Origin: Thaumasiovibrio occultus
GTDB lineage: Bacteria; Pseudomonadota; Gammaproteobacteria; Enterobacterales; Vibrionaceae
Direction of reading: 5' to 3'
Assembly (NCBI GenBank): GCA_019703815.1
Contig: AP023052.1
Span: 1,364,001 to 1,428,000 of the forward strand
Length of the DNA stretch: 64,000 bases
Numbering within the stretch: position 1 is the stretch's first letter; each line of letters opens with the position of its first letter. Below are positions 51,001 to 57,392 of the stretch, in pieces. The notes below the pieces were generated by a model. It made no database searches and was not told the origin of the DNA. It saw only the letters and a program-made list of their open reading frames with translations. The position numbers and the translations under genes were made by a program.

Positions 51001-54000
51001 AATACACCATCACGGATGTGGATGGTGATACCTCAACTGCGACAGTAACGATCACCGTAACGGCCGCAGATGACGGGACGCCAGTGGCGGTAGCTGATAC
51101 CGGCTCCACCGCTGAAGACACCTTGCTGGAAAACATCGATGTCACCGTGAATGATACGTTAACGGACGGTGCCATCATTACCGCGTTTGACAGCAGCTCT
51201 GCCAACGGCGGCACCGTCACCCAAAACGCGGACGGCACCTTTAACTATCAGCCAGCCGCAGATTTCTTTGGCACAGATAGCTTTGACTACACCATCACGG
51301 ATGTCGATGGTGACACCTCAACTGCGACAGTGACCATTACGGTAACGGCGGCAGATGATGGGACGCCATTGGCGGTGGCTGATACAGGCGCCACGACTGA
51401 AGACACCTTGTTGGCAAACATCGATGTCACCGCGAATGATACGCTCACCGATGGGGCCACCATCACCGCGTTCGACAGCAATTCGGCCAACGGCGGCACG
51501 GTGACGCAAAACGCCGATGGCACGTTTAACTATCAACCAGCAAAAGACTTCTTCGGCACGGATACCTTTGATTACACCCTCACGGATGTGGATGGTGATG
51601 TCTCGACCGCGACAGTCACGATCACGGTGACGGGTGATGATGACGGGATGCCAGTGGCGGTAGCTGATACCGGCTCCACCATTGAAGATACCTTGCTGGC
51701 AAACATTGATGTGACGGCGAATGATACGCTGACTGATGGGGCAAGTATTACCGCGTTCGACAGCAATTCTGCCAACGGCGGCACGGTGACTCAAAACCCG
51801 GATGGCACCTTTAACTATCAGCCGGCAGCAGATTTCTTTGGTACGGATACCTTTGAATACACCATCACGGATGTGGATGGTGATACCTCAACTGCGACAG
51901 TAACGATCACCGTAACGGCCGCAGATGACGGGACGCCAGTGGCGATGGCTGATACCGGCTCCACCGCTGAAGACACCTTGCTGGAAAACATCGATGTCAC
52001 CGTGAATGATACGTTAACGGACGGTGCCATCATTACCGCGTTTGACAGCAGCTCTGCCAACGGCGGTACGGTGACTCAAAACGCGGATGGTACCTTTAAC
52101 TATCAGCCGGCGAGCGACTTCTTTGGCACCGATACCTTTAATTACACTATCACGGATGTCGATGGGGATACCTCAACCGCGATAGTGACGATCACCGTAA
52201 CGGCTGATGATGACGGCACGCCAGTGGCGGTAGCAGATCTCGGTTCCACCACTGAAGATACCGTGCTATCGAATATTGATGTCACCGCGAATGATACGTT
52301 AACGGACGGTGCCATCATTACCGCGTTTGATACCAGCTCTGCCAACGGCGGCACGGTGACCCAAAATGCGGATGGCACCTTTGACTATCAACCAGCCGCA
52401 GATTTCTTCGGCACGGATACCTTTGATTACACCATTGCGGATGTCGATGGTGATACCTCGACCGCGACAGTGACGATCACGGTGACGGCCGCAGATGACG
52501 GCACGCCAGTGGCGGTGGCTGATACGGGGTCAACCACCGAAGATACAGCGCTATCAAATATTGATGTGACGGCGAATGATACGTTGACGGACGGCGCTGC
52601 CATCACCGCTTTCGATACCAGCTCTGCCAACGGCGGCACGGTGTCCCAAAACGCCGACGGCACCTTTAACTATCAGCCAGCAGCAGATTTCTTTGGCACC
52701 GATACCTTCAACTACACCATCACAGATGTGGATGGCGATGTCTCAACCGCGACAGTGACGATTACGGTAATGGCCGCAGATGATGGAACGCCAGTGGCAG
52801 TGGCTGATACAGGTTCAACCACCGAAGACACCTTGCTGGCAAACATTGATGTGACCGCGAATGATACGTTAACGGACGGCGCCACCATCACCGCGTTCGA
52901 CAGTAGCTCTGCGAATGGCGGCACGGTCACCCAAAACGCAGATGGCACGTTTAATTATCAGCCAGCAGCAGATTTCTTTGGCACGGATACCTTTGATTAC
53001 ACCATCACTGATGTGGACGGGGATACCTCAACCGCGACAGTAACGATCACGGTAACGGCGGCAGATGACGGCACGCCAGTAGCTGTGATTGATACTGGCT
53101 CCACCACTGAAGATACCTTGCTATCGAACATTGATGTCACCGCCAACGACACCTTGACCGACGGCGCCACCATTACCGCGTTCGACAGCAGTTCCACCAA
53201 CGGCGGCACGGTGACCCAAAACGCGGACGGGACCTTTAACTATCAACCAGCAACAGACTTCTTTGGCACGGATACCTTTGATTACACCATCACAGATGTG
53301 GATGGCGATGTCTCAACTGCGACAGTAACGATCACCGTAACGGCGGCAGATGACGGCACACCAGTGGCGGTGGCTGATACGGGCTCCACCACTGAAGATA
53401 CGCTGCTGGAAAACATTGACGTCACCGCGAATGATACGCTCAGCGATGGGGCGACTATTACCGCGTTCGACAGCAGCTCTGCCAACGGCGGCACGGTGAC
53501 GCAAAACGTTGATGGCACCTTTAACTATCAACCAGCAGCGGACTTCTTCGGCACCGACACCTTTGAATACGAGATCACAGATGTCGATGGAGACACCTCA
53601 ACTGCGACAGTGACCATAACCGTTACGGCCGCAGATGACGGGACACCAGTGGCGGTGGCTGACACAGGCTCAACCACTGAAGATACGCTGCTTGAAAACA
53701 TTGATGTGACGGCGAATGATACGCTGACCGATGGGGCAAGTATTACCGCGTTCGATAGCAATTCTGCCAACGGCGGTACCGTTACCCAAAATGCGGACGG
53801 CAGCTTTAACTATCAACCAGCAGCAGATTTCTTTGGCACGGATACCTTTGATTACACCATTACGGATGTCGATGGTGATACCTCAACCGCGACAGTAACG
53901 ATCACGGTGACGGCAGCAGATGACGGGACGCCAGTGGCGGTAGCTGATACAGGTTCTACGACTGAAGATACGCTGCTTGAAAACATTGATGTGACGGCGA

Positions 54001-57000
54001 ATGATACGTTAACGGACGGCGCTTCCATCACCGGTTTCGATACGAGCTCTGCCAACGGCGGCACGGTGACCCAAAATGCGGACGGCACCTTTAACTATCA
54101 ACCAGCAGCAGATTTCTTTGGCACCGATACCTTTGAGTACACTATTACAGATGTGGATGGCGATGTCTCAACTGCGACAGTAACGATTACCGTCACGGCA
54201 GCAGATGACGGCGCGCCGGTGGCGGTGGCTGATACCGTTACCACTAACGAAGATACCCAGCTTTCGTCCATCGATGTGCTTGCCAATGATACGTTAATTG
54301 ATGGCGCGGCAGTCGTCGCATTTGACGCAACTTCGACTAACGGCGCAACAGTAACGCAAAACCCAGATGGGACATTTAATTACACGCCAGCCCCCGATTT
54401 TCACGGCACTGATGTGTTTAGTTATACCTTGCAAGATGCAGATGGTCAGAGCGCAACTGTTAACGTAACGGTGAACGTGGTTAGCGTGGCAGATACTCAA
54501 GATGATCAGATCACGATAGATGAAGATAGCTCGGCAATTGTCAACGTAATGGACAACGATACCTTTGAGGCTGGCGCACAACTAACAAGCGTTTCTGCGC
54601 CCGCAAACGGGGTATTAAGCTTCGGTGCTAATGGGGTCGTTAACTACACGCCAAATGCCGATTTCACCGGTGTTGAGACGCTTAACTACCAAGTCACGAC
54701 GGCTGCCGGTGATATTGAAACCGCAACGCTGACGATCAATGTCTCACCCATTCCAGACGCACAGGGCGATACCGTATCCCTTAACGAGGACACAGCAGCG
54801 ACCCTGAATGTGCTAACTAATGATGATTTTGAATCCGGCGTTACACTCACCAATGTCACGCAACCAGCTAATGGCACAGTCAGTTTTAGTGCTAACGGTG
54901 AAGTTATCTATACGCCGAATAAAGATTTCAGTGGCAGCGAAACCGTCACTTACACCGCAACGACGGCTACGGGCCAAACCGAGACAGCGACTGTCACTTT
55001 CGATGTGGTCGCCATCGCCGACGCGCCCATGGTCGATATCGTTTTACATGAATCAAGCTTAGCAGGCAGTGGTGCGTCGCAAACTCAAACCTCGATTATC
55101 GATATTTCTACCAATCTCACGGACCGCGACGGCAGTGAAGGTCTTGAAAGCATTGTGATTGGGGGCTTGCCAACGGGGGCAACCCTAACCACATCCACTG
55201 GCACTTTGTTAGGCACGGCCAATGCAGCGGGTGAAATTGAATTAACCGGGCTCTGGAATGCGTCTGATCGCGATGTGGACTTGCAAAACTTGGCGTTGAC
55301 TGTGCCCGCAAGCCTTGCTGATGCAACAACGGTGGTCGCTACAGCTACCGTGATTGAATCCAGTAATCAGTCAACAGCGTATGGAAAAGATGAGGTTAGG
55401 CTAACAGAATTTGAGGCTCACGAAGCTCAGGAAGGTATTCAAAGTGAACAATATGGTAGCGAGCACGATATTGCGTTAGGTGATCTGCAGGGTGATGTAT
55501 TGATCCCGGGTAACAATATGAATTTAGCTTTCTTAGTCGATACATCAGGTAGTTATACGCAAGCTGAAATTGATGGTGTTAAGAGCGAGCTAGCCAGCGT
55601 ATTCTCCCAATTGAAAGATTTCGTTGGCAGCGCTTCAGGAACGGTTAACGTTTTCCTTTCCGACTTCGATGCACCAACACGCCGCACAGCTTCCGTTGAT
55701 ATGCGAGATCCCGATGCACTGGCTGATCTGCAGGCCGTGCTTGATTTAATGGACGATGATGGCGGCACAAACTACGAAGATGCGTTTAGAACGGCAGCGC
55801 AGTGGTTTAATAGTGGCGATATTGCCGCAAATTCGAACGCAAAAAACTACACCTACTTTATCACTGATGGTGATGCGACTTCGCATAGCTTCGAAGTAAC
55901 CGATAGTGGCTGGCAGATAAATGTTGGTAATGGTTGGGAAACGCTAGAGGGCTACGTCAGCAATCTGAGCTTTGAGTTCGACCAAACCATAGTATTTGAC
56001 CAAGTACGACAAAACGGCACAACCCGTGACTCTTTAAGGATCAATGAAGATGGCTCAATAGAGTACAAGAATAATGCGTCCAGTAACTGGACGACCTATC
56101 GAGACTCCTATTGGAACTACGATGGCGGCCAGTACTTTGTGCGACCAACGGGGGATGGGGCTGTCTCTCTTGTCGTATCGCAGTGGGGTTATTTCAACGA
56201 AACGATAGACAACACCGAAGCAGTTCTTGGGTTCAATAGTTTATTAGCCAGCGCAGCGAACATGGAAGTGGAAGCGATAGCACTCGGTAGTAACGTTAAT
56301 CAGCAATCATTGGAATCGTTTGATACCGACAATACAGTCGATTTTGATATTGAAGTGAGTGATCTAGGTGATTTGATCATCGACAAAGTGATCGGCATAC
56401 AACCAACAACCGACACCTTAAGAGGAGGCGATGGGGATGACATACTCTTTGGTGATTCTATGTTGCTTGATGGCGTGGATGGACAAGGCTATGAGGCGAT
56501 AGAAAACTTAGTTTCAAGCGAGATAGGCGTGCCTTCGCCAACAGAGCAACAAGTGCACGATTATATTCGTGAGAATACTGAAACGTTCAATTTCTCATCA
56601 GAGTCTCATCAAGACGATAATCTGTATGGTGAAGCGGGAAGTGATATTATCTTCGGTCAAGGTGGCGATGATACGCTTGAGGGGGGACTAGGGAACGATA
56701 TTCTCATTGGTGGGGACGGCGACGATCTCTTGTTAGGTGGCGCTGGGGTCGATCAGCTAGCGGGGGGAGCAGGGGCGGATGTGTTTATCTTCACGCAAAA
56801 TAGCCTGCAACCAACGAGCACGATAGAGACGGACATCATCACGGACTTCAGTATCGCGGATGGTGATAAACTCGACATGAAAGATCTGTTTGAAGATCTT
56901 CCTGCGACGGATTCGGTAACGAATTATCTGGAAATTAATCAAGATAGTGCAGATACAGTAATTACCGTTAATAAAGATGAACAGTCATTCAAAATCAAAG

Positions 57001-57074
57001 TAGAAGGTGTTAGCGCCGTCGATTTAACCGATTATCTTTATGATCCGATCAACCCAGGTTTAATTGATAAGTAG
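42093..57074 (+). CDS. Giant type I-secreted adhesin, tandem-95 repeats, vWA-like and RTX domains
   Basis: 4993 aa. Residues ~1-110 form a LapA/BapA-type retention-like module (QIVVITKEGEIYPYVDG, then GEDPTQLG). At the place where LapG-cleaved adhesins have TAAG this one has PGAG (residues 90-93). Two degenerate and 38 uniform 95-aa cadherin-like repeats follow, then a divergent 39th and two more related domains. A von Willebrand A-like domain carries the MIDAS FLVDTSGS (Asp4483, Ser4485, Ser4487), interrupted by a Trp/Tyr-rich insert. Nonapeptides such as GGDGDDILF and GGLGNDILI, then DIITDFSIADGDKLDM, make the RTX/T1SS end. ATG 42093 with GAGGGA is preferred to ATG 42072. No transporter, LapD or LapG gene is in the window. 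Confidence 0.93.
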   Translation: MASGDSNYQIVVITKEGEIYPYVDGSPINAIPPNAIVISLEQGETQWLQNESPEPAKVDSEEIKPLDVDDIVAAILRGEDPTQLGEAASPGAGELQGSSLTTSGQIARDADATIAEAGFDTTGLSMSPEQMEAIKRWFSSEGEHVDVDSASVSISITSIENDDGKIQISGKVMGDKWDQVTVVVNGIAFDADSGLSIEQSGEWALTLPEDLTLAEGDHSVEAIALQNGVSTADDSDLFLVDRLPTAVEDNATVLQGQALDGLDVVGNDVLSQGSEVSQFDQITAQGGTVTQNSDGTFNYQPADDFTGIDTFSYTVTDATGDSSTATVTISVEPDLVPETEDDVVASIGGAPVENIDVLGNDDLAEGVSVTAFDSESDNGGTVTQNPDGTFNYQPADGYSGEDSFTYTVTDENGDTSTATVTITVSASDHGTPEAVADTASTAEDTLLENIDVTANDTLTDGATITGFDSSSANGGAVTQNADGTFNYQPAADFFGTDTFEYEITDVDGDTSTATVTITVTAADDGTPVAVEDTGFTTEDTVLSNIDVTANDSLTDGASITAFDTSSANGGTVTQNADGTFNYQPAIDFFGTDTFDYTITDVDGDTSTATVTITVTAADDGTPVAVADTGSTTEDTLLSNIDVTANDTLTDGATITAFDTSSANGGTVTQNADGTFNYQPAADFFGTDTFDYTITDVDGDTSTATVTITVTAADDGTPVAVADTGSTTEDTLLENIDITTNDTLTDGATITAFDTSSANGGTVTQNADGTFNYQPAADFFGTDTFDYTLTDVDGDTATATVTITVTAADDGTPVAVADTGSTTEDTLLSNIDVTANDTLTDGATITGLDTSSANGGTVTQNADGSFNYQPASDFFGTDTFEYIITDVDGDISTATVTITVTAADDGTPVAVADTGSTTEDTLLENIDVTANDTLTDGATITAFESCSANGGTVTQNADGTFSYQPAADFFGTDTFEYEITDVDGDTSTATVTVTVTAADDGTPVAVADTGSITEDTLLENIDVTANDTLTDGANITAFDTSSVNGGTVTQNADGTFNYQPASDFFGTDTFEYEITDVDGDTSTATVTITVTADDDGAPVAVADTGSTTEDSLLSNIDVTANDTLTDGATITGFDTSSANGGTVTQNADGTFNYQPAADFFGTDTFDYTITDVDGDTSTATVTITVTAADDGTPVAVADTGSTTEDTLLANIDVTANDTLTDEATITAFDTSSANGGTVTQNADGSFNYQPAADFFGTDTFDYTITDVDGDTSTATVTITVTAEDDGTPVAVADTGSTTEDTLLENIDVTANDTLTDGATITASDTSSANGGTVTQNADGSFNYQPAADFFGTDTFEYTITDVDGDVSTATVTITVTAADDGTPVAVADTVSTTEDILLSNIDVTANDTLTDGAVITAFDSNSANGGTVTQNADGTFNYQPPADFFGTDTFDYIITDVDGDTSTATVTITVTAADDGTPVAVADTGSTAEDTLLENIDVTANDALTDGATITALDSSSANGGTVTQNADGTFNYLPAADFFGTDTFEYTITDVDGDASTASVTITVTADDDGAPVAVADTGSTTEDTLLSNIDVTANDTLTDGATITAFDTSSANGGTVTQNADGTFNYQPAADFFGTDTFDYTITDVDGDTSTATVTITVTAADDGTPVAVADTGATTEDTLLANIDVTANDTLTDGATITAFDSNSANGGTVTQNADGTFNYQPAADFFGTDTFDYTITDVDGDTSTATVTITVTAADDGTPVAFADTGSTTEDTLLENIDVTANDTLTDGATITGFDSSSANGGTVTQTADGTFNYQPAANFFGTDTFEYTITDVDGDTSTATVTITVTAADDGVPVAVADTGSTTEDTLLENIDVIANDTLTDGATITGFDTSSANGGTVTQTADGTFNYQPAVDFFGTDTFEYEITDVDGDTSTATVTITVTAEDDGTPVAVADTGSTTEDTLLANIDVTTNDTLTDGATITGFDSSSANGGTVTQNADGTFNYQPAADFFGTDTFGYTLIDVDGDTSTATVTITVTADDDGTPVAVADTGSTTEDTLLANIDVTANDTLTDGATITGFDSSSANGGTVTQNVDGTFNYQPASDFFGTDTFDYTITDVDGDTSTATVTITVTAADDGTPVAVADTGATTEDTLLANIDVTANDTLTDGATITAFDSNSANGGTVTQNADGTFNYQPAADFFGTDTFDYTITDVDGDTSTATVTITVTAADDGTPVAVADTVSTTEDTLLTNIDVTANDTLTDGATITVFDTSSANGGTVTQNVDGTFNYQPASDFFGTDTFEYTITDVDGDTSTATVTITVTAADDGTPVAVADTGATTEDTLLANIDVTANDTLTDGATITAFDSNSANGGTVTQNADGTFNYQPAADFFGTDTFEYEITDVDGDTSTATVTITVTAADDGTPVAVADTGSTTEDTLLSNIDVTANDTLTDGATITAFDTSSANGGTVTQNADGTFNYQPAADFFGTDTFEYTITDVDGDVSTATVTITVTADDDGTPVAMADTGSTAEDTLLENIDVTANDTLTDGATITAFDTSSANGGTVTQNPDGTFNYQPASDFFGTDTFNYTITDVDGDTSTATVTITVTAADDGTPVAVADTGSTTEDTLLSNIDVTANDTLTDGATITAFDSNSANGGTVTQNADGTFNYQPAADFFGTDTFEYEITDVDGVTSTATVTITVTAADDGTPVAVADTGSTTEDTLLENIDVTVNDTLTDGASITAFDSSSANGGTVTQNPDGTFNYQPAADFFGTDTFEYTLKDVDGDTSTATVTITVTAADDGTPVAVADTGSTAEDTLLENIDVTANDTLTDGATITAFDSNSANGGTVTQNADGTFNYQPAKDFFGTDTFDYTLTDVDGDVSTATVTITVTGDDDGMPVAVADTGSTIEDTLLANIDVTANDTLTDGASITAFDSNSANGGTVTQNPDGTFNYQSAADFFGTDTFEYTITDVDGDTSTATVTITVTAADDGTPVAVADTGSTAEDTLLENIDVTVNDTLTDGAIITAFDSSSANGGTVTQNADGTFNYQPAADFFGTDSFDYTITDVDGDTSTATVTITVTAADDGTPLAVADTGATTEDTLLANIDVTANDTLTDGATITAFDSNSANGGTVTQNADGTFNYQPAKDFFGTDTFDYTLTDVDGDVSTATVTITVTGDDDGMPVAVADTGSTIEDTLLANIDVTANDTLTDGASITAFDSNSANGGTVTQNPDGTFNYQPAADFFGTDTFEYTITDVDGDTSTATVTITVTAADDGTPVAMADTGSTAEDTLLENIDVTVNDTLTDGAIITAFDSSSANGGTVTQNADGTFNYQPASDFFGTDTFNYTITDVDGDTSTAIVTITVTADDDGTPVAVADLGSTTEDTVLSNIDVTANDTLTDGAIITAFDTSSANGGTVTQNADGTFDYQPAADFFGTDTFDYTIADVDGDTSTATVTITVTAADDGTPVAVADTGSTTEDTALSNIDVTANDTLTDGAAITAFDTSSANGGTVSQNADGTFNYQPAADFFGTDTFNYTITDVDGDVSTATVTITVMAADDGTPVAVADTGSTTEDTLLANIDVTANDTLTDGATITAFDSSSANGGTVTQNADGTFNYQPAADFFGTDTFDYTITDVDGDTSTATVTITVTAADDGTPVAVIDTGSTTEDTLLSNIDVTANDTLTDGATITAFDSSSTNGGTVTQNADGTFNYQPATDFFGTDTFDYTITDVDGDVSTATVTITVTAADDGTPVAVADTGSTTEDTLLENIDVTANDTLSDGATITAFDSSSANGGTVTQNVDGTFNYQPAADFFGTDTFEYEITDVDGDTSTATVTITVTAADDGTPVAVADTGSTTEDTLLENIDVTANDTLTDGASITAFDSNSANGGTVTQNADGSFNYQPAADFFGTDTFDYTITDVDGDTSTATVTITVTAADDGTPVAVADTGSTTEDTLLENIDVTANDTLTDGASITGFDTSSANGGTVTQNADGTFNYQPAADFFGTDTFEYTITDVDGDVSTATVTITVTAADDGAPVAVADTVTTNEDTQLSSIDVLANDTLIDGAAVVAFDATSTNGATVTQNPDGTFNYTPAPDFHGTDVFSYTLQDADGQSATVNVTVNVVSVADTQDDQITIDEDSSAIVNVMDNDTFEAGAQLTSVSAPANGVLSFGANGVVNYTPNADFTGVETLNYQVTTAAGDIETATLTINVSPIPDAQGDTVSLNEDTAATLNVLTNDDFESGVTLTNVTQPANGTVSFSANGEVIYTPNKDFSGSETVTYTATTATGQTETATVTFDVVAIADAPMVDIVLHESSLAGSGASQTQTSIIDISTNLTDRDGSEGLESIVIGGLPTGATLTTSTGTLLGTANAAGEIELTGLWNASDRDVDLQNLALTVPASLADATTVVATATVIESSNQSTAYGKDEVRLTEFEAHEAQEGIQSEQYGSEHDIALGDLQGDVLIPGNNMNLAFLVDTSGSYTQAEIDGVKSELASVFSQLKDFVGSASGTVNVFLSDFDAPTRRTASVDMRDPDALADLQAVLDLMDDDGGTNYEDAFRTAAQWFNSGDIAANSNAKNYTYFITDGDATSHSFEVTDSGWQINVGNGWETLEGYVSNLSFEFDQTIVFDQVRQNGTTRDSLRINEDGSIEYKNNASSNWTTYRDSYWNYDGGQYFVRPTGDGAVSLVVSQWGYFNETIDNTEAVLGFNSLLASAANMEVEAIALGSNVNQQSLESFDTDNTVDFDIEVSDLGDLIIDKVIGIQPTTDTLRGGDGDDILFGDSMLLDGVDGQGYEAIENLVSSEIGVPSPTEQQVHDYIRENTETFNFSSESHQDDNLYGEAGSDIIFGQGGDDTLEGGLGNDILIGGDGDDLLLGGAGVDQLAGGAGADVFIFTQNSLQPTSTIETDIITDFSIADGDKLDMKDLFEDLPATDSVTNYLEINQDSADTVITVNKDEQSFKIKVEGVSAVDLTDYLYDPINPGLIDK
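48440..49279 (+). repeat. Two-unit offset duplication inside the array
   Basis: 48441-48709 and 49011-49279 are identical over about 270 bases at an offset of 570 (two units). A third near-identical stretch begins near 51316, ten units after the first. Confidence 0.85.
50561..52066 (+). repeat. Three-unit block duplication inside the array
   Basis: 50561-51211 and 51416-52066 (offset 855 = three units) differ at only about three positions over 650 bases, far closer than other unit pairs. This includes rare residues (PAKDFF, GDDDGMPV, STIEDT) shared only by these copies. Confidence 0.9.
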
Positions 57075-57098
57075 ACAAAATAACCTCATTTCATAGAC

Positions 57099-57137
57099 AA
57101 AAGCCCTTCCTGTGATCTCGGTTGGGCTTTTTTATTT
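57099..57137 (+). terminator. Rho-independent terminator after the first adhesin
   Basis: AAAAGCCC ... GGGCTTTT with a 17-base loop and T-rich tail, 25 bases after the stop. It suggests the two adhesins are separate transcripts. Confidence 0.85.
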
Positions 57138-57170
57138 CCTCATGCTCGCGTTGTAAGTCTTTGGTAATCA

Positions 57171-57225
57171 AAAATCGCACCAATTGTCACTAATTCCTTT
57201 TGAGAATTTAATTGGTGTCGATTTT
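57171..57225. promoter_or_regulatory. Long inverted repeat between the two adhesin genes
   Basis: AAAATCGCACCAATT (57171-57185) pairs with AATTGGTG-T-CGATTTT (57210-57225): 15 pairs with one bulged T. Inside is a further AATTC/GAATT. There is no T-tract, so it is more likely an operator, cruciform or RNA structure than a terminator. AAAATCGC recurs at about 57240. It lies about 170 bases before the second adhesin. Confidence 0.5.
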
Positions 57226-57392
57226 CGTGATGTTGGTACCAAAATCGCGCGCTGTGTCTCATAACTAAGATTGTGATGAATCATTAGTAGAACACCAATG
57301 TATGTTATGGCAGTGTTACGGCTATATAGATCCGTACAGAAAGATGCGGATAAAACAAATACATAGTCAGAACAAAAGGGAGTTTTTTCGCC

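Larger units (their letters stand above)
43374..54488 (+). repeat. 39 tandem repeats of 285 bp (95 aa) in the first adhesin
   Basis: Units start at DDGTPVAVADTG-type codons. From 43374 to 54204 is 10830 bases, exactly 38 x 285, so no unit has gained or lost a base. The 39th unit (from 54204) is divergent, as are two units before 43374. The consensus includes IDVTANDTLTDGATIT, GGTVTQNADGTFNYQPAADF and the TDVDGDTSTATVTITVTA end. Central units are more alike than edge units. Confidence 0.97.
57075..57392. other. Intergenic region between the two adhesin genes
   Basis: 318 bases: the terminator, then the long inverted repeat, then an unassigned stretch that should hold the second adhesin's promoter. 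AAAGGGAG lies just before its ATG. No gene on either strand. Confidence 0.5.

Noticed and set aside
43307-54088. Dozens of short minus-strand frames at 285-bp spacing
   Set aside because: Periodic shadows of the adhesin repeats; each repeats the same antisense pattern without start signals.
43374-54488. Possible CRISPR-like array because of regular repeats
   Set aside because: Units are long, contiguous and coding, with no spacers.
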